Shown: positions 32,581-42,333 of the stretch, piece after piece
How the letters are laid out: each line of letters begins with the position of its first letter
How positions within the stretch are numbered: position 1 is the first letter of the stretch
Assembly: GCA_958295465.1 (NCBI GenBank)
Contig: OY282353.1
Coordinates: forward strand, 124,001-188,000
Length of the DNA stretch: 64,000 nucleotides
DNA from: an uncultured Gammaproteobacteria bacterium
GTDB lineage: Bacteria > Pseudomonadota > Gammaproteobacteria > HK1
Direction of reading: 5' to 3'
The notes under the pieces: model-generated
Told to the model about the DNA's origin: nothing
What the model saw: only the letters and a program-made list of their open reading frames with translations
The model's database searches: none
Made by a program: the position numbers and the translations under genes

Positions 32581-35497
32581 ACAGGCCCAGATCGTCGAGT
32601 ATCTGCTTCAGATCGGCCACGAGGCTGTCGACCCTGTCGCCTTCGACCGTCGCCGAGAATTGGACCCCGAGCTTCAGCTCCGCGCCGCTTCTCAGCTTGG
32701 GTAGCAACGTCCTGCCCAGCCGGTTCCATACCTCCGGTGGGACGTCGCCGCTCAAGCGGATGGTCCTGGCCGCAGCCGCGCCCGGCGGGGGCGCGGACTT
32801 CGGTTCGGAGTCCTGTCCCGGTGTGGCTCCGGGTCCCGAAGCGGGTGTCGCTCCGTGTCCTGGTGCGGGCGTCGTTCCGAATCCTGGCTCGGGCGCCGGC
32901 CCAAACCCCGGCTCTGGGGAAGGAGCAGAGATCGGCTCCGGTCTCATTCCAGATCCCGGTTTCGCTCCCGACCCCGGCTCCACTCCCGGCCCCGGCTCCA
33001 CTCCCGGCCCCGGCTCCACTCCCGTGCCTGCTCCTGGCCCCGCTCCCGGCTTCGCCCCGAGCGCCGCCGCCCTGTCCTTGCGGAGCAGGAACACGCCGGA
33101 TTCGAAGGCGATTTCTTCCGCCGGCACCGGCTCGTTGAACCACGCCCGTCCGTAAGCCCCGTCCCCGCCCGGCTGCCGGCCGGAGGCCAGGCCGAAGTCG
33201 CCCCGCTCCACGAACTCGACGATCTTCGCGCGGAGCGTGGCGTCCGGGTCCAGCAGCCGGGTGAGCGAGCCGTTCAGGAAACTCTGGCGGAGGCTCGCCA
33301 GCGGCCATGCGCCGGAGGCCGCAAGCGCCGGCGGCCAGTTGCGTTCGACGTACCCCGCCCCGACGGATTCGTTGAGGAGCGCCTGGGACTTGAGCGCGGT
33401 CACGACGCGCGCGCACAGCGAGTCGCCCGCGCTGGCATGTCCCGCGCCGAGGTCGATGACCTTGAGGCCGTCCGGCTCGCCGGCGTCCGAGATGACCACG
33501 AAGCGGTAGCCGCCCCAGATCTCGTCCTTCACCGCCTCCCCGGCGTCGGCCACCCTGGACTGGAGCCCGGCCCGATCCGCCCGGTCGAAGTCCCCGCCCA
33601 GAACCCCCTCGGCGACCTCCCTGGCCACCCGCTTCCAGGCCAGCATCCGCTCGACCTTGTCCCTCAGGTTCCGCCCCGGCTGCTTGACGCACCACACCAG
33701 CGCGGCCGGATAGAGCCTCGGGGACTTGCCGCGCCGCACCGTCCATTCCTGGATCCGCTCGCGCAAATGCCCGGCGCCCGTCCAGTCCGACTCCGGGTCG
33801 ACGACCACCAGCGTCAGCCTCGGCGTGTCCTGTATCGCCGAGCCGTCAGCCGGAAACGGCGCGACCGGGAGGCTCGCGCCCCGCTCGAATTCCTTTCGGA
33901 CCGCCTGGCGCATGGCCGGGCGGATCTCCGCGTCCTCGTCCAGGGAGGCGCGCCGGTCGCTGACGACCTTCCGCATGGTCGGCTGGTGGCCGATCCTGAA
34001 TCCGTCCGAGCCCGTGCGGCGGATGAACCAGGACTTGTCCTCCAGCGCGAACGCGGCGCTGTCCACCGAGGTGGTGTCCACCGCCGGCTCGCCGAGGGCG
34101 AAGCGCAGCTCGGGCAGATGGGCCACCTTGTCGATCTGGCCGCCGGAGGATTCGAACAGGATCGTCGTCCCCACCCGCCGGTGGATGTTCCGCAGCGCGC
34201 CCTTCGTGTCCGCGTCCAGGGCGCGGGCGTGGGCCTGCGCTCCGGCAACGTCGGCGTCGATGGCCGCGACGAGCCGGGACTCGCCGAGCTGGCCGAGCAC
34301 CGCGCTACGGAACTCCGGCACTTCGAGCGGCGCGGAGCCCAGCGTGACGAGGGGCTCCGTGCGGGCCTTCGTGAAGCCCTCCCGGTAAGCCCAGGAGATC
34401 CACTGCGCCAGCATGGCGAGCGTGCCGCGTGTCTGCTGGTACTGGGCCAGCGCCTGCCACTTGCGCTGGAACACCGAGAGCGTGGCCGGGTGGAAGGGAA
34501 AGCAGGTCTCGAAGCGGCTGCGCAGGTACTCCCGGGCCTTGGCCTCGGTGACGGCGCTGTCCACCGCCGTCCATTCGGGCGGCAACTGCGCCCGCCGCTC
34601 GAAGCACCAGTCCGCATACGCCTTCGACACCTTCTTCCGGTGGCGCTCGTGGCCGGCGTCTCCGAACAGCCGCCGCCGGACCACTTCGCTGATCTCCGTC
34701 TCGTCGTTGGCGATCAGGTCCTTGGCGACGCGCCGGATCACCTTGGTGATGCGGTCCTGCCACTGCATGTCCCAGTCCGTCATCTCGACCTGGCTGCGCG
34801 GCAGGCTGACGACCGCCGCGCCGTGGGTCGTGGCGGTGGTGGCGACGGTGAGGTTCTGGACGAAGGCGTGGAAGGGCTCGGCCATCGCGCGGTGCCGGTT
34901 CAGGAAGTTCAGGACCTCGTCGAAGAGGAGCAGGACCGGCCCGCCGGCCGCCCGGAAGACGCGGCCGATCGCATCGGTGCCGGGGGGCGTGGTCTTCGCG
35001 GCGGGGCCGAGCTCCCGGACGCCCTGCTCGCCGGCGAGCTGCCGGGCGAGGTCGAGCCACGGCGTCTCCCGGCCCTCCCGCGGGTCCCAGGCGTTGCCGA
35101 CGAAGGTCGCGACCCTCGCCTCCGGGACCGCCGGCACCCCCGCCTCCCGGAGCAAATCGGCCACCCCCGGATAGCGGCTCGCATCGCCGCCGCTCGTGGC
35201 CAGGTGGTACAGGGCGGCGAGGGTATGCGTCTTGCCGCCGCCGAACTGCGTGATGAGGGTCATGACCGGGGCGGTGTCGGTGGTCCGGCCCGCGAGCCGC
35301 CGCAGCACCATCCCCGCGTGCTCGCGGAGCGCACGGGTGAAGCAGGTGCGGGCGAAGAACTGCTCGGGGTCCCAGTAATCCGCGGGCGCGGTCTTCGCGA
35401 TCACCTGCTCCAGGTGGATGGCGAACTCGTCCGGGTTGAACGAGCGGCCTTCGCGCACTTCCCGGCGGGGCGTGACGGTCTTGTACCAGGGGTCCAC
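32558..35497 (-). CDS. DUF499-family ATP-binding protein (modification/defence system ATPase)
   Basis: The start is GTG at 35497, with GGAG 8 bp upstream; the longer frame is spurious. The product is 979 residues. It begins DPWYKTVTPRREVREGRSFN and has PDEFAIHLEQVI, Walker A TLITQFGGGKTHTL and Walker B GPVLLLFDEVLNF. These are the signatures of DUF499 ATPases, relatives of PglY/BrxC found with DNA methyltransferases and helicases in phage-defence loci. A roughly 90-residue Gly/Pro-rich linker of repeated PGPGVE- and PGFG-type units (about residues 830-920) precedes a small C-terminal domain. Its partners, a DUF1156 methyltransferase and an SNF2 helicase, are 12-20 kb away on the same strand, beyond an inserted plus-strand operon. 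Confidence 0.8.
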   Translation of the reverse strand: MDPWYKTVTPRREVREGRSFNPDEFAIHLEQVIAKTAPADYWDPEQFFARTCFTRALREHAGMVLRRLAGRTTDTAPVMTLITQFGGGKTHTLAALYHLATSGGDASRYPGVADLLREAGVPAVPEARVATFVGNAWDPREGRETPWLDLARQLAGEQGVRELGPAAKTTPPGTDAIGRVFRAAGGPVLLLFDEVLNFLNRHRAMAEPFHAFVQNLTVATTATTHGAAVVSLPRSQVEMTDWDMQWQDRITKVIRRVAKDLIANDETEISEVVRRRLFGDAGHERHRKKVSKAYADWCFERRAQLPPEWTAVDSAVTEAKAREYLRSRFETCFPFHPATLSVFQRKWQALAQYQQTRGTLAMLAQWISWAYREGFTKARTEPLVTLGSAPLEVPEFRSAVLGQLGESRLVAAIDADVAGAQAHARALDADTKGALRNIHRRVGTTILFESSGGQIDKVAHLPELRFALGEPAVDTTSVDSAAFALEDKSWFIRRTGSDGFRIGHQPTMRKVVSDRRASLDEDAEIRPAMRQAVRKEFERGASLPVAPFPADGSAIQDTPRLTLVVVDPESDWTGAGHLRERIQEWTVRRGKSPRLYPAALVWCVKQPGRNLRDKVERMLAWKRVAREVAEGVLGGDFDRADRAGLQSRVADAGEAVKDEIWGGYRFVVISDAGEPDGLKVIDLGAGHASAGDSLCARVVTALKSQALLNESVGAGYVERNWPPALAASGAWPLASLRQSFLNGSLTRLLDPDATLRAKIVEFVERGDFGLASGRQPGGDGAYGRAWFNEPVPAEEIAFESGVFLLRKDRAAALGAKPGAGPGAGTGVEPGPGVEPGPGVEPGSGAKPGSGMRPEPISAPSPEPGFGPAPEPGFGTTPAPGHGATPASGPGATPGQDSEPKSAPPPGAAAARTIRLSGDVPPEVWNRLGRTLLPKLRSGAELKLGVQFSATVEGDRVDSLVADLKQILDDLGLSERVDVR

Positions 35498-35773
35498 GGG
35501 AGTGTCTCCGGGGGTTGGGTGCCTCTGAGGGTTGGGGGTCTGCGGCGCCCGGGTTTCCGGATGCCGGTCGGCTTGGACTCCCGGACCCCGGCTGGATGGA
35601 TCAATGGCGGCTCCGGCGCCGATGCGGCGGACAGTGTATCCGGTGTCGGGAGTACCGGTAATCTTGCTGCCATACGGCAACGCCGTATCATTTCGGGCAT
35701 GTTGCGAGCGCCATCCCGGCATACGTGCTGAAACAGATACACGTGCCGAAACAGGTTCGTGAGGAAATCGGCG

Positions 35774-35968
35774 ATGACTGAAGAAAGGAACATTGGGGCG
35801 GAAATCCTGGACGGGATCCGCGAGCTGAAAGCAGGCAAGACGGGCCGCGTCGTGAACGTGCCCCCGGTGGCCGGGATCCGTGAAAAGATCGGCTTGTCAC
35901 AGGCGAGCTTTGCCGCCTTGCTCGGAGTCTCCGTCCGCCCGAGAAGGGCTTGTGGTCCTGGGCGCTGA
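35774..35968 (+). pseudogene. Truncated HTH antitoxin-type regulator
   Basis: ATG at 35774 gives 64 codons: AGKTGRVVNVPPVAGIREKI then GLSQASFAALLGVSVR, the first helices of an Xre/HigA-type antitoxin. In intact relatives the next residues are TLQxWEQGRRxP; here the frame diverges into PRRACGPGR and stops, so the recognition end is missing. A plus-strand frame just upstream (VLKQIHVPKQVREEIGDD) overlaps its start by an ATGACTGA arrangement and may be the tail of a lost toxin. The following 35969-36217 is empty. Confidence 0.55.
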
Positions 35969-36217
35969 CGGCATTTCCGTCGTCGTCAGTGAGACCCGGA
36001 CTGCCGTCTCCGGCGTGCGCGCCGTGCTCGTGGTCTGGGTCTTGCCCTGATCCGCCCGCCGGTGTTTTCATCCCACGCCGACGCAGGTGTTGTGGGTGTT
36101 TGCTTCTCTCTCGTCCTTCGAGGGGCGGAAGACAGGCTCGTTGAGCCTTGTGTTCCGATTTCACTCATGGCCATGGTTCGGGTTGCGTGAACCGCAAACG
36201 GGGTATTTGAGGCGGCC

Positions 36218-38161
36218 ATGGCACGACCGTACGCCGGGGAGATGGCGAAGCTGGCGGAGACCTTTGCCTGGGCAGAGGAAGCCGACCTCCGGCCTTTGCG
36301 CCAAGCCGTTCGCATCGCCGGCCTTTCGCCGCTTCGCGTCATCGGCTCCGGCGGTTCCCTCACCGGCGCCCATGCGCTGGCTGGTCTGCACCAACGCTAT
36401 GCCGGCCACCTCGCCGCGGTGGCCACGCCCCTTGAAACGGTCGGCGAGCCACTAAACGCGGCTGTCGCCACTTGGCTGATGAGCGCCGGGGGCGGCAACG
36501 CCGATATCCTGGCAGCGGCCAAGGCACTGATCCTGCGCGAGCCGCGCCAAATCGGCGTCCTTTGCGGGCGCGGGGCCAGCCCCTTGGCCGAACTTTGCCG
36601 CCGGCACCCATACGTCGATTTGTTGCTCTATCCACCGCCGGCTGGCAAAGACGGATTCCTCGCTACCAACTCGCTGTTCGGCTTCACCGTCCTTCTCACG
36701 CGAGCCTACGCCGCCGAGTTCGGCTCGGATGCTGATTGGCGGGACGCAGTCGATCGCCTGAAGCCGCTGCTCCCGAATACCACCGCTGTTCTGGAGGCAT
36801 GGGAGGCGGCCACGGCGCCGCTCTGGACGCGATCCACCACACTCGTCCTTCATGGCCCCTCCACGCGGATTGGCGCGATCGATCTCGAATCGAAGTTCAC
36901 GGAAGCCGCACTCGGCCACCTTCAGATCGCCGACTACCGCAACTTCGCCCACGGCCGGCATCACTGGCTCGCCAAAAGAGGCGATACGAGCGCCGTGCTC
37001 GCCTTCGTCACCAGCGCGGATCGTGCGCTCGCCGAGCGCATGCTCGACCTGATCCCCGAGGACGTCCCCCAAGCGCGGATCGTGTTCGACGGCGAACCGA
37101 GCGCTGTAGCGCTGGCATCGCTGCTCGCTGCGTTGAGGATCACGGGATGGGCCGGGCGTAACCGGGGCATCGACCCCGGACGCCCCGGCGTGCCCGAGTT
37201 CGGCCGCAAGCTCTACAACCTGCGTCTCCCCCGCCCCCGACGCGTTGCGGGATTGCCGCGCCTCACGCCGCGGGAAGCCGCCGCGATCACCCGGAAAGCG
37301 GGCGTCGCCCCGGGTGGTCTCGCCGCCTTGGGTGAACTCGACCGCTGGCGCGATGCGCTCTCGGATTTCCTCACCCGCTTGCGCGACGCCTGCTTCGCCG
37401 GAATCGTTCTCGACTACGACGGCACGGTGGTCGACACCCGGCGCCGGTCCGAACCCGCGGCCCCGGAAATGGTCTCCGAGCTCACCCGCTTCGCCGAAGT
37501 GGGCGCTCACATCGGGATCGCAACCGGTCGAGGCAAATCGGTTCGGTGCGACCTTCAAAAACGCCTGCCGCCCGTACTCTGGCCTCTCGTTCTCGTTGGC
37601 TACTACAACGGCGCGGAGGTCGCATCGCTCGATGACGACGGTGCTCCGGATGGATCCGAGAACGTCCACGCCGCCCTCCGACCACTCGCCGACGCTCTGC
37701 GCCGTCAGCCGGATCTCTCCGAATGCGCGCGCCAGGAAGATCGCCCATCCCAGATTACGCTTGAGGCCACCCGCGCCATGCCCGTGAGTCGGCTTTGGGA
37801 TCTCGCCCGCCAAGTCATCCGCACGACCGACGTCCACGACGTCGCCGTCACGTGCTCCAGCCATTCGGTTGACATCGTGGCAGCCGGGGTGTCCAAGCTG
37901 AACGTCGTCCGGCGGCTACGCGAGACGGTCGGCGACGAGCCCATCCTCGCCATCGGTGATCGCGGACGTTGGCCAGGCAACGACCATGAGCTGCTCAGCG
38001 AGCCGTTTGCGCTCGGAGTCGACGAAATCAGCGTCGATCCCGCGACCTGCTGGCATCTCGGCAAGCCGGGCCAGCGCGGGCCGGCGGTCACCCTTGAGTA
38101 TCTCTCAACGCTGGAAGCGCAAGATGGTCGTTTGAGGCTTGCGGCGGGATCGCTGCAATGA
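36218..38161 (+). CDS. SIS-domain / HAD-phosphatase fusion protein
   Basis: The product is 647 residues from the ATG at 36218. The first half is a double SIS-like sugar-isomerase fold (VIGSGGSLTGAHALAGLHQR, and later ALGHLQIADYRNFAHGRHHW), as in glucosamine-6-phosphate synthase isomerase domains. The second half, from about residue 390, is a HAD hydrolase with motif I IVLDYDGTVVDTRRR, motif II IGIATGRGKS and motif IV IGDRGRWPGNDHELL. The pairing implies handling of a phosphosugar. Its stop overlaps the next gene's start by 4 bp. It heads a five-gene operon with a phosphoribosyltransferase, an ATPase, an unknown protein and a PfkB kinase. Confidence 0.75.
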   Translation: MARPYAGEMAKLAETFAWAEEADLRPLRQAVRIAGLSPLRVIGSGGSLTGAHALAGLHQRYAGHLAAVATPLETVGEPLNAAVATWLMSAGGGNADILAAAKALILREPRQIGVLCGRGASPLAELCRRHPYVDLLLYPPPAGKDGFLATNSLFGFTVLLTRAYAAEFGSDADWRDAVDRLKPLLPNTTAVLEAWEAATAPLWTRSTTLVLHGPSTRIGAIDLESKFTEAALGHLQIADYRNFAHGRHHWLAKRGDTSAVLAFVTSADRALAERMLDLIPEDVPQARIVFDGEPSAVALASLLAALRITGWAGRNRGIDPGRPGVPEFGRKLYNLRLPRPRRVAGLPRLTPREAAAITRKAGVAPGGLAALGELDRWRDALSDFLTRLRDACFAGIVLDYDGTVVDTRRRSEPAAPEMVSELTRFAEVGAHIGIATGRGKSVRCDLQKRLPPVLWPLVLVGYYNGAEVASLDDDGAPDGSENVHAALRPLADALRRQPDLSECARQEDRPSQITLEATRAMPVSRLWDLARQVIRTTDVHDVAVTCSSHSVDIVAAGVSKLNVVRRLRETVGDEPILAIGDRGRWPGNDHELLSEPFALGVDEISVDPATCWHLGKPGQRGPAVTLEYLSTLEAQDGRLRLAAGSLQ

Positions 38162-39303
38162 ATCAAGACCTCGGGCTTAGAGTACTTGGCCAGATCATGA
38201 AGTGGTCCGATGACCGCGCTCGCCGGGAGTTCGCTTGGCTGAGGCTGATGGCGCGTCTCAAATACGACGGTTACCGAGACTTCCAGGCCGGTATGCGTTT
38301 CATCGAAAGTCTGGTGACTTGGCTCCAGCAGTTCGAACCACATGATCGGGAAACTGCCTACGCCTTCGTGCGCCACACCCTCGTCTACATCGGCCCCAAC
38401 GAGATGCAGCGGCTCGTCGAGCAGTTCTACCCGCGCACCGTCCGAGACCGCCTCGTCCGCATGGTGGCGGCCGAGTGCGATGTTCAGTCTTATCGAGTGC
38501 TCGCCGATACGGACGCCCGGGCGACGGAGGAGCGCTTGCGCCGCCGGACCTTGTTCATGGGTTTGAGCGATGGAGCGCACATCGACACGATCCGTCACGC
38601 AAACTCCCGCTTGTTCGGCAACGAGCAATTCGTTCAGGTCACGCAGATCGACATCGAGAAGTGGAGAGATCTACTCGATAATCTTCGCAAGGACTTGGAC
38701 GATCCAGACGCACGGTTCCGCCTTGTTTATCTAATCGACGACTTCACTGCTACCGGAACCTCGTTTCTCCGTTTCGATAAAGAGAAGGCGGAATGGAAGG
38801 GCAAGCTCATCCGCTTCAGGAAGTCGGTGGAGAGCGCCAATACTGACCTCGGCAGCGACAAATTGTTCGAGGACGACTGGGAGCTTTGCATCCACCACTA
38901 CGTGACCTCACAGGCTGCCGCCGATGCGATTGAGGAGCGTCTTGAAAAGGCGAAGACGGACGGTGCCTTCCCTGAAGGCTGGACCCAGGATATGCACCCC
39001 TCCTTCGGCATGATTCTTCCGGACGATCTGCCGATCAACGCAGATTCCGAACGCCACGACGACTTCATCGAACTGACCAAGCTCTACTACGACCCGAAAA
39101 TCCGCACGAAACACACCGACATCGGCGGCGTGACCCACCTCGGCCTCGGCTATGGCGGCTGCGCGCTCCCCCTCGTGCTCGAGCACAACACCCCGAACAA
39201 CGCGGTGGCCCTGCTTTGGGCGGAGACCGGGGGCGGCGATCGAGATGGCGTCCACGCACCAGCCATGCGACCGCTCTTCCGCCGTCGCCAGCGGCACCTC
39301 TGA
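38158..39303 (+). CDS. PRTase-CE-like phosphoribosyltransferase-fold protein
   Basis: The 381-residue product starts inside the stop of the previous gene (ATGA). The diagnostic feature is FRLVYLIDDFTATGTSFLRF, a PRPP-binding loop of type I phosphoribosyltransferases (two acidic residues then TxTGTS). The rest is helical and lacks the hood of known purine or pyrimidine enzymes. From memory this corresponds to the PRTase-CE group described in prokaryotic conflict systems. It may transfer phosphoribose to, or cleave it from, a nucleotide or nucleic acid. A structural rather than catalytic role cannot be excluded. The next gene starts 12 bp on. Confidence 0.65.
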   Translation: MNQDLGLRVLGQIMKWSDDRARREFAWLRLMARLKYDGYRDFQAGMRFIESLVTWLQQFEPHDRETAYAFVRHTLVYIGPNEMQRLVEQFYPRTVRDRLVRMVAAECDVQSYRVLADTDARATEERLRRRTLFMGLSDGAHIDTIRHANSRLFGNEQFVQVTQIDIEKWRDLLDNLRKDLDDPDARFRLVYLIDDFTATGTSFLRFDKEKAEWKGKLIRFRKSVESANTDLGSDKLFEDDWELCIHHYVTSQAAADAIEERLEKAKTDGAFPEGWTQDMHPSFGMILPDDLPINADSERHDDFIELTKLYYDPKIRTKHTDIGGVTHLGLGYGGCALPLVLEHNTPNNAVALLWAETGGGDRDGVHAPAMRPLFRRRQRHL

Positions 39304-39315
39304 GAGGCGTGCGCC

Positions 39316-41220
39316 ATGGCAAACCCTTTCGAAAAGCGAGCGAGCGAATATCTCCGAGACGATGAGGCTTTCCTCGCCAGGGTCACTCCGGAGCCGCTTG
39401 TCACCTTCTTCCAGGAGTCGGCGGAAGAAGAGCGCCTCTACGATCGTTTGGCTGTGGTCATCGGCACGCCGGGTAGCGGAAAGACCACGCTTGCGCGGCT
39501 GTTCCAGTTCCCGACGCTGAGTACCCTGCTGCGCGGTCGCAGCATGGGCAACTACAAGCCGCTGATCGACGCGCTTACGATCTGCGGAGCGATCGACAAC
39601 AAACGTCTGACGCTCGTAGGCGCACGGCTCCCACTCGAAGCCGAGTACCGGGATTTCTGGGAGTTCCCTTACCCGAAAGATCTCAAGACGAATCTGATGC
39701 TCGCACTGCTGCAGGCCCGCACCGTACTGGCTTGGCTCCGGAACATCAAAACTTCCGGCATACCACTCGATCAGATCGAGATCGTGCCGCGCCCCGATGC
39801 TGATGCGGCGCTCACCGCCATCGGCGGCAAAGCGGGGCTGGGTCTGCTCGATCACGCCCGTAAGGTCGAGCTCGCTATCTACAACATCTCGGCCGCTCTC
39901 GTGCCACCGAACATCGAAGACATCGAGCGAGGGGCGATCGCCGCCTACCGGCCGTTCGACGTCATCGAGACGTTCCGGATCACCAGTGGTGAGGAAGTGC
40001 TGCAGCTCCGTCCCCTCGTCATCTTCGACGACGCGCACAGTCTCCATCCCACCCAGTTTACGGTGTTACGGCATTGGCTTTCGAAACGCGAACTGAAGGT
40101 GTCAAGATGGGTCCTGACCCGGCTCGACGCGCTCACTCCGGCAGATGTACTGCTGGACGGGGCAACGAACGCCGGTGAAACCGGACTCAAGCGCTCTCGC
40201 GAAACCACCATCATTCGGATGCAGAGCGGCGAAGCGCGCAGGAGCCAGCGTCAGACGTTCCGCAAAATGGCCAAGGACATGGCGAGACGTTACCTGAGCC
40301 AGATGGAGGTGTTCAACCGCCGTGGCCTCCATAGCCTCGGCGATCTGCTGTCGACAACGGCGGAGTTGCTCCCGACCGGCAAGCTCCAGCAGCTCAGAAA
40401 GCACGTCGGTGCCCTGCAACGCAGATACGGCGTCTCAGCCGAACGTCGCCGTGATCTTGAGAAGGAGGTCGATAACTACCTCGCCAATACCGAGGAGAAC
40501 AGAGAAGACATGCGACTCGCGATTCAGTCGGTGCTGTTCGAGCGTTACGCCAAACGGATTCCGCAACGTAGCCTGTTCGAAGAAGGCACCGACGACACAG
40601 AGCCCTGCCGACCACTGAAGGTCGACGCCGGGGTTGCCGACGGAGCCCGCATTCACCTGTTGCACAAGTACGAACGGCCTTATTTCTTCGGTATCGATAC
40701 CTTGTGCGACGCGAGCTCGGAGAATGCCGAACAGTTCCTCCAACTCACGGCTCGGCTCGTCTCGCAGTCGGAAACCCAGCTCATTCGCGGCAAGGAAGCG
40801 ACACTAACGAGCAGCGTACAACACAAACTGCTACGGGAACGTGCGACAGAGATGGTGCATGAATGGAGCTTCCCACAGTGTCCGCTCGTTCGTCGGCTCG
40901 CTGACGGTATCGCCGCCGAATGCTTGACCAAGAGCCTGGAGGGCAACGCTTCACTTGGCGGCGGTGCTACCGCCTTCGGCATCCCACAAGAGAAGTTCGA
41001 CACCATTCCTGAAACCCACCCGCGCTTGGCGCAGGTTCTCCAGTTCGGTGTCGCCTACAACGCATTCGTACTGGCACCCAAGCACAGTACCAAGAATCGC
41101 CTCTGGTGCCTGATCGAGCTCGGAGGCGTACTCTTGCTTCACTACGGGTTGACGCTCAAGCGCGGCGGCTTCCTTGAACGTAGCACCGACGATCTGATGC
41201 GGTTGCTTGACGAGCATTAG
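39316..41220 (+). CDS. ORC/CDC6-like P-loop ATPase of the PRTase operon
   Basis: The product is 634 residues. Walker A is [17 protein letters not shown] (about residue 48) and Walker B is [17 protein letters not shown] (about 235-250), followed by a sensor-like [10 protein letters not shown]. The long helical C-terminal part has no obvious catalytic motif. The arrangement fits an ORC/CDC6-type or STAND-like AAA ATPase that senses or switches. In a conflict operon it would be the sensor or energy-dependent gatekeeper. The following gene starts 1 bp after its stop. Confidence 0.6.
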   Translation: MANPFEKRASEYLRDDEAFLARVTPEPLVTFFQESAEEERLYDRLAVVIGTPGSGKTTLARLFQFPTLSTLLRGRSMGNYKPLIDALTICGAIDNKRLTLVGARLPLEAEYRDFWEFPYPKDLKTNLMLALLQARTVLAWLRNIKTSGIPLDQIEIVPRPDADAALTAIGGKAGLGLLDHARKVELAIYNISAALVPPNIEDIERGAIAAYRPFDVIETFRITSGEEVLQLRPLVIFDDAHSLHPTQFTVLRHWLSKRELKVSRWVLTRLDALTPADVLLDGATNAGETGLKRSRETTIIRMQSGEARRSQRQTFRKMAKDMARRYLSQMEVFNRRGLHSLGDLLSTTAELLPTGKLQQLRKHVGALQRRYGVSAERRRDLEKEVDNYLANTEENREDMRLAIQSVLFERYAKRIPQRSLFEEGTDDTEPCRPLKVDAGVADGARIHLLHKYERPYFFGIDTLCDASSENAEQFLQLTARLVSQSETQLIRGKEATLTSSVQHKLLRERATEMVHEWSFPQCPLVRRLADGIAAECLTKSLEGNASLGGGATAFGIPQEKFDTIPETHPRLAQVLQFGVAYNAFVLAPKHSTKNRLWCLIELGGVLLLHYGLTLKRGGFLERSTDDLMRLLDEH

Positions 41221-41221
41221 G

Positions 41222-42319
41222 ATGTACCAAGAACACCGCTGGGACCCGTGCGTCGCCCACCGAGGCGATGAGGTGGACGGGTTCATCTCCGACTACTTTA
41301 CGCAGACGGATCGGAGGGTTCTTCTTGTAACGGGCGCCGGTTTCGATCCTCGCTCACGGACCGTCGCCATTCGGCTCAACGAAGCAGCCACGAGCGTGCA
41401 GGCACTGCTCATCCGGGAGAACCGGCCCAATCCGCCGCAGGACCAATCGGATCGGGCCGGCGCGAATACGGAGGCTCTTCTCGCTACACTCGTCGGGCCG
41501 CAAGTGGTGCCAGTCAAGGTCTTCGGGCCTGACGGTGCCGTAGTCGGCGGGCGCAACATCGTCAACTTCGTGAGTCAACAGGACTTGGAGGGCGTGACGG
41601 ATGTGATCGTCGACATCAGCGCCCTGTCGGCAGGCATAAGCTTTCCGATCGTTCGCTACTTCGTCGAACGTATCGGTCGCGGCAATGTAGCTGTGAATCT
41701 GCACGTCTTCGTCGTTCACGATCCGCACCTGGATGCTGACATTCGTTCGATAGCGAGCGATGCACCCGGCTACGTCCATGGCTTCAAGGGTCGCTCGACC
41801 CTCTCTGACACGGCCGATGCGGCGAAGCTATGGCTGCCACAGTTGGCTAAAGGACGACACGCCGCACTCGGGCGACTTTACGATTTCGTCGAGCCTCACG
41901 ATACGTGCCCGATCCTTCCTTTCCCGGCGAGCGACCCTCGCCTCGGTGATGCGCTGGCGGAGGAGTATCTGACCGAGATCGAAGGCACTTGGTCGGTCGA
42001 TGCACGCAACATCGTCTACGCCGACGAGGAAGATCCGTTGGATCTCTATCGCACCATTCTCAGGCTGGATGATCTTCGCAAGCAGGTTTTCGCGGAAACG
42101 GGAGGTTCGATGCTCATCCTCTCCCCGCTCGGCAGCAAGTTGATGGCTCTCGGCGCGCTGATGGCGGCGCTGGAGCGCAATTTACCCGTCGCTTACCTGG
42201 AGTCGATCGGCTACGAACTCGAAGCGACAGTGCCGGAGGAGATGGACCAGCCGAATCTCATACATCTATGGTTGGAGGGTGACGTCTATCCCCAACCTCG
42301 GCCGGCGTTACCAACGTGA
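41222..42319 (+). CDS. Uncharacterised alpha/beta protein of the PRTase operon (365 aa)
   Basis: ATG at 41222 directly follows the ATPase gene; an in-frame start at 41207 inside that gene is less likely. The protein opens HRGDEVDGFISDYFTQTDRR, then VLLVTGAGFDPRSRTVAI, a strand-turn-helix beginning of Rossmann type. Later parts, VTDVIVDISALSAGISFPIV and LNLHVFVVHDPHLDAD-like strands, and GGSMLILSPLGSKLMALGAL look like a two-lobed alpha/beta fold. I do not recognise a named family. Strict gene order makes it part of the system, possibly a metabolite-binding effector or sensor. Confidence 0.55.
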   Translation: MYQEHRWDPCVAHRGDEVDGFISDYFTQTDRRVLLVTGAGFDPRSRTVAIRLNEAATSVQALLIRENRPNPPQDQSDRAGANTEALLATLVGPQVVPVKVFGPDGAVVGGRNIVNFVSQQDLEGVTDVIVDISALSAGISFPIVRYFVERIGRGNVAVNLHVFVVHDPHLDADIRSIASDAPGYVHGFKGRSTLSDTADAAKLWLPQLAKGRHAALGRLYDFVEPHDTCPILPFPASDPRLGDALAEEYLTEIEGTWSVDARNIVYADEEDPLDLYRTILRLDDLRKQVFAETGGSMLILSPLGSKLMALGALMAALERNLPVAYLESIGYELEATVPEEMDQPNLIHLWLEGDVYPQPRPALPT

Positions 42320-42333
42320 GGGAATCCCGTGCG

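Noticed and set aside
35690..35782. Intact toxin gene before the truncated antitoxin
   Set aside because: Only about 18 plausible codons (VLKQIHVPKQVREEIGDD) precede the overlap, too little to define a toxin.
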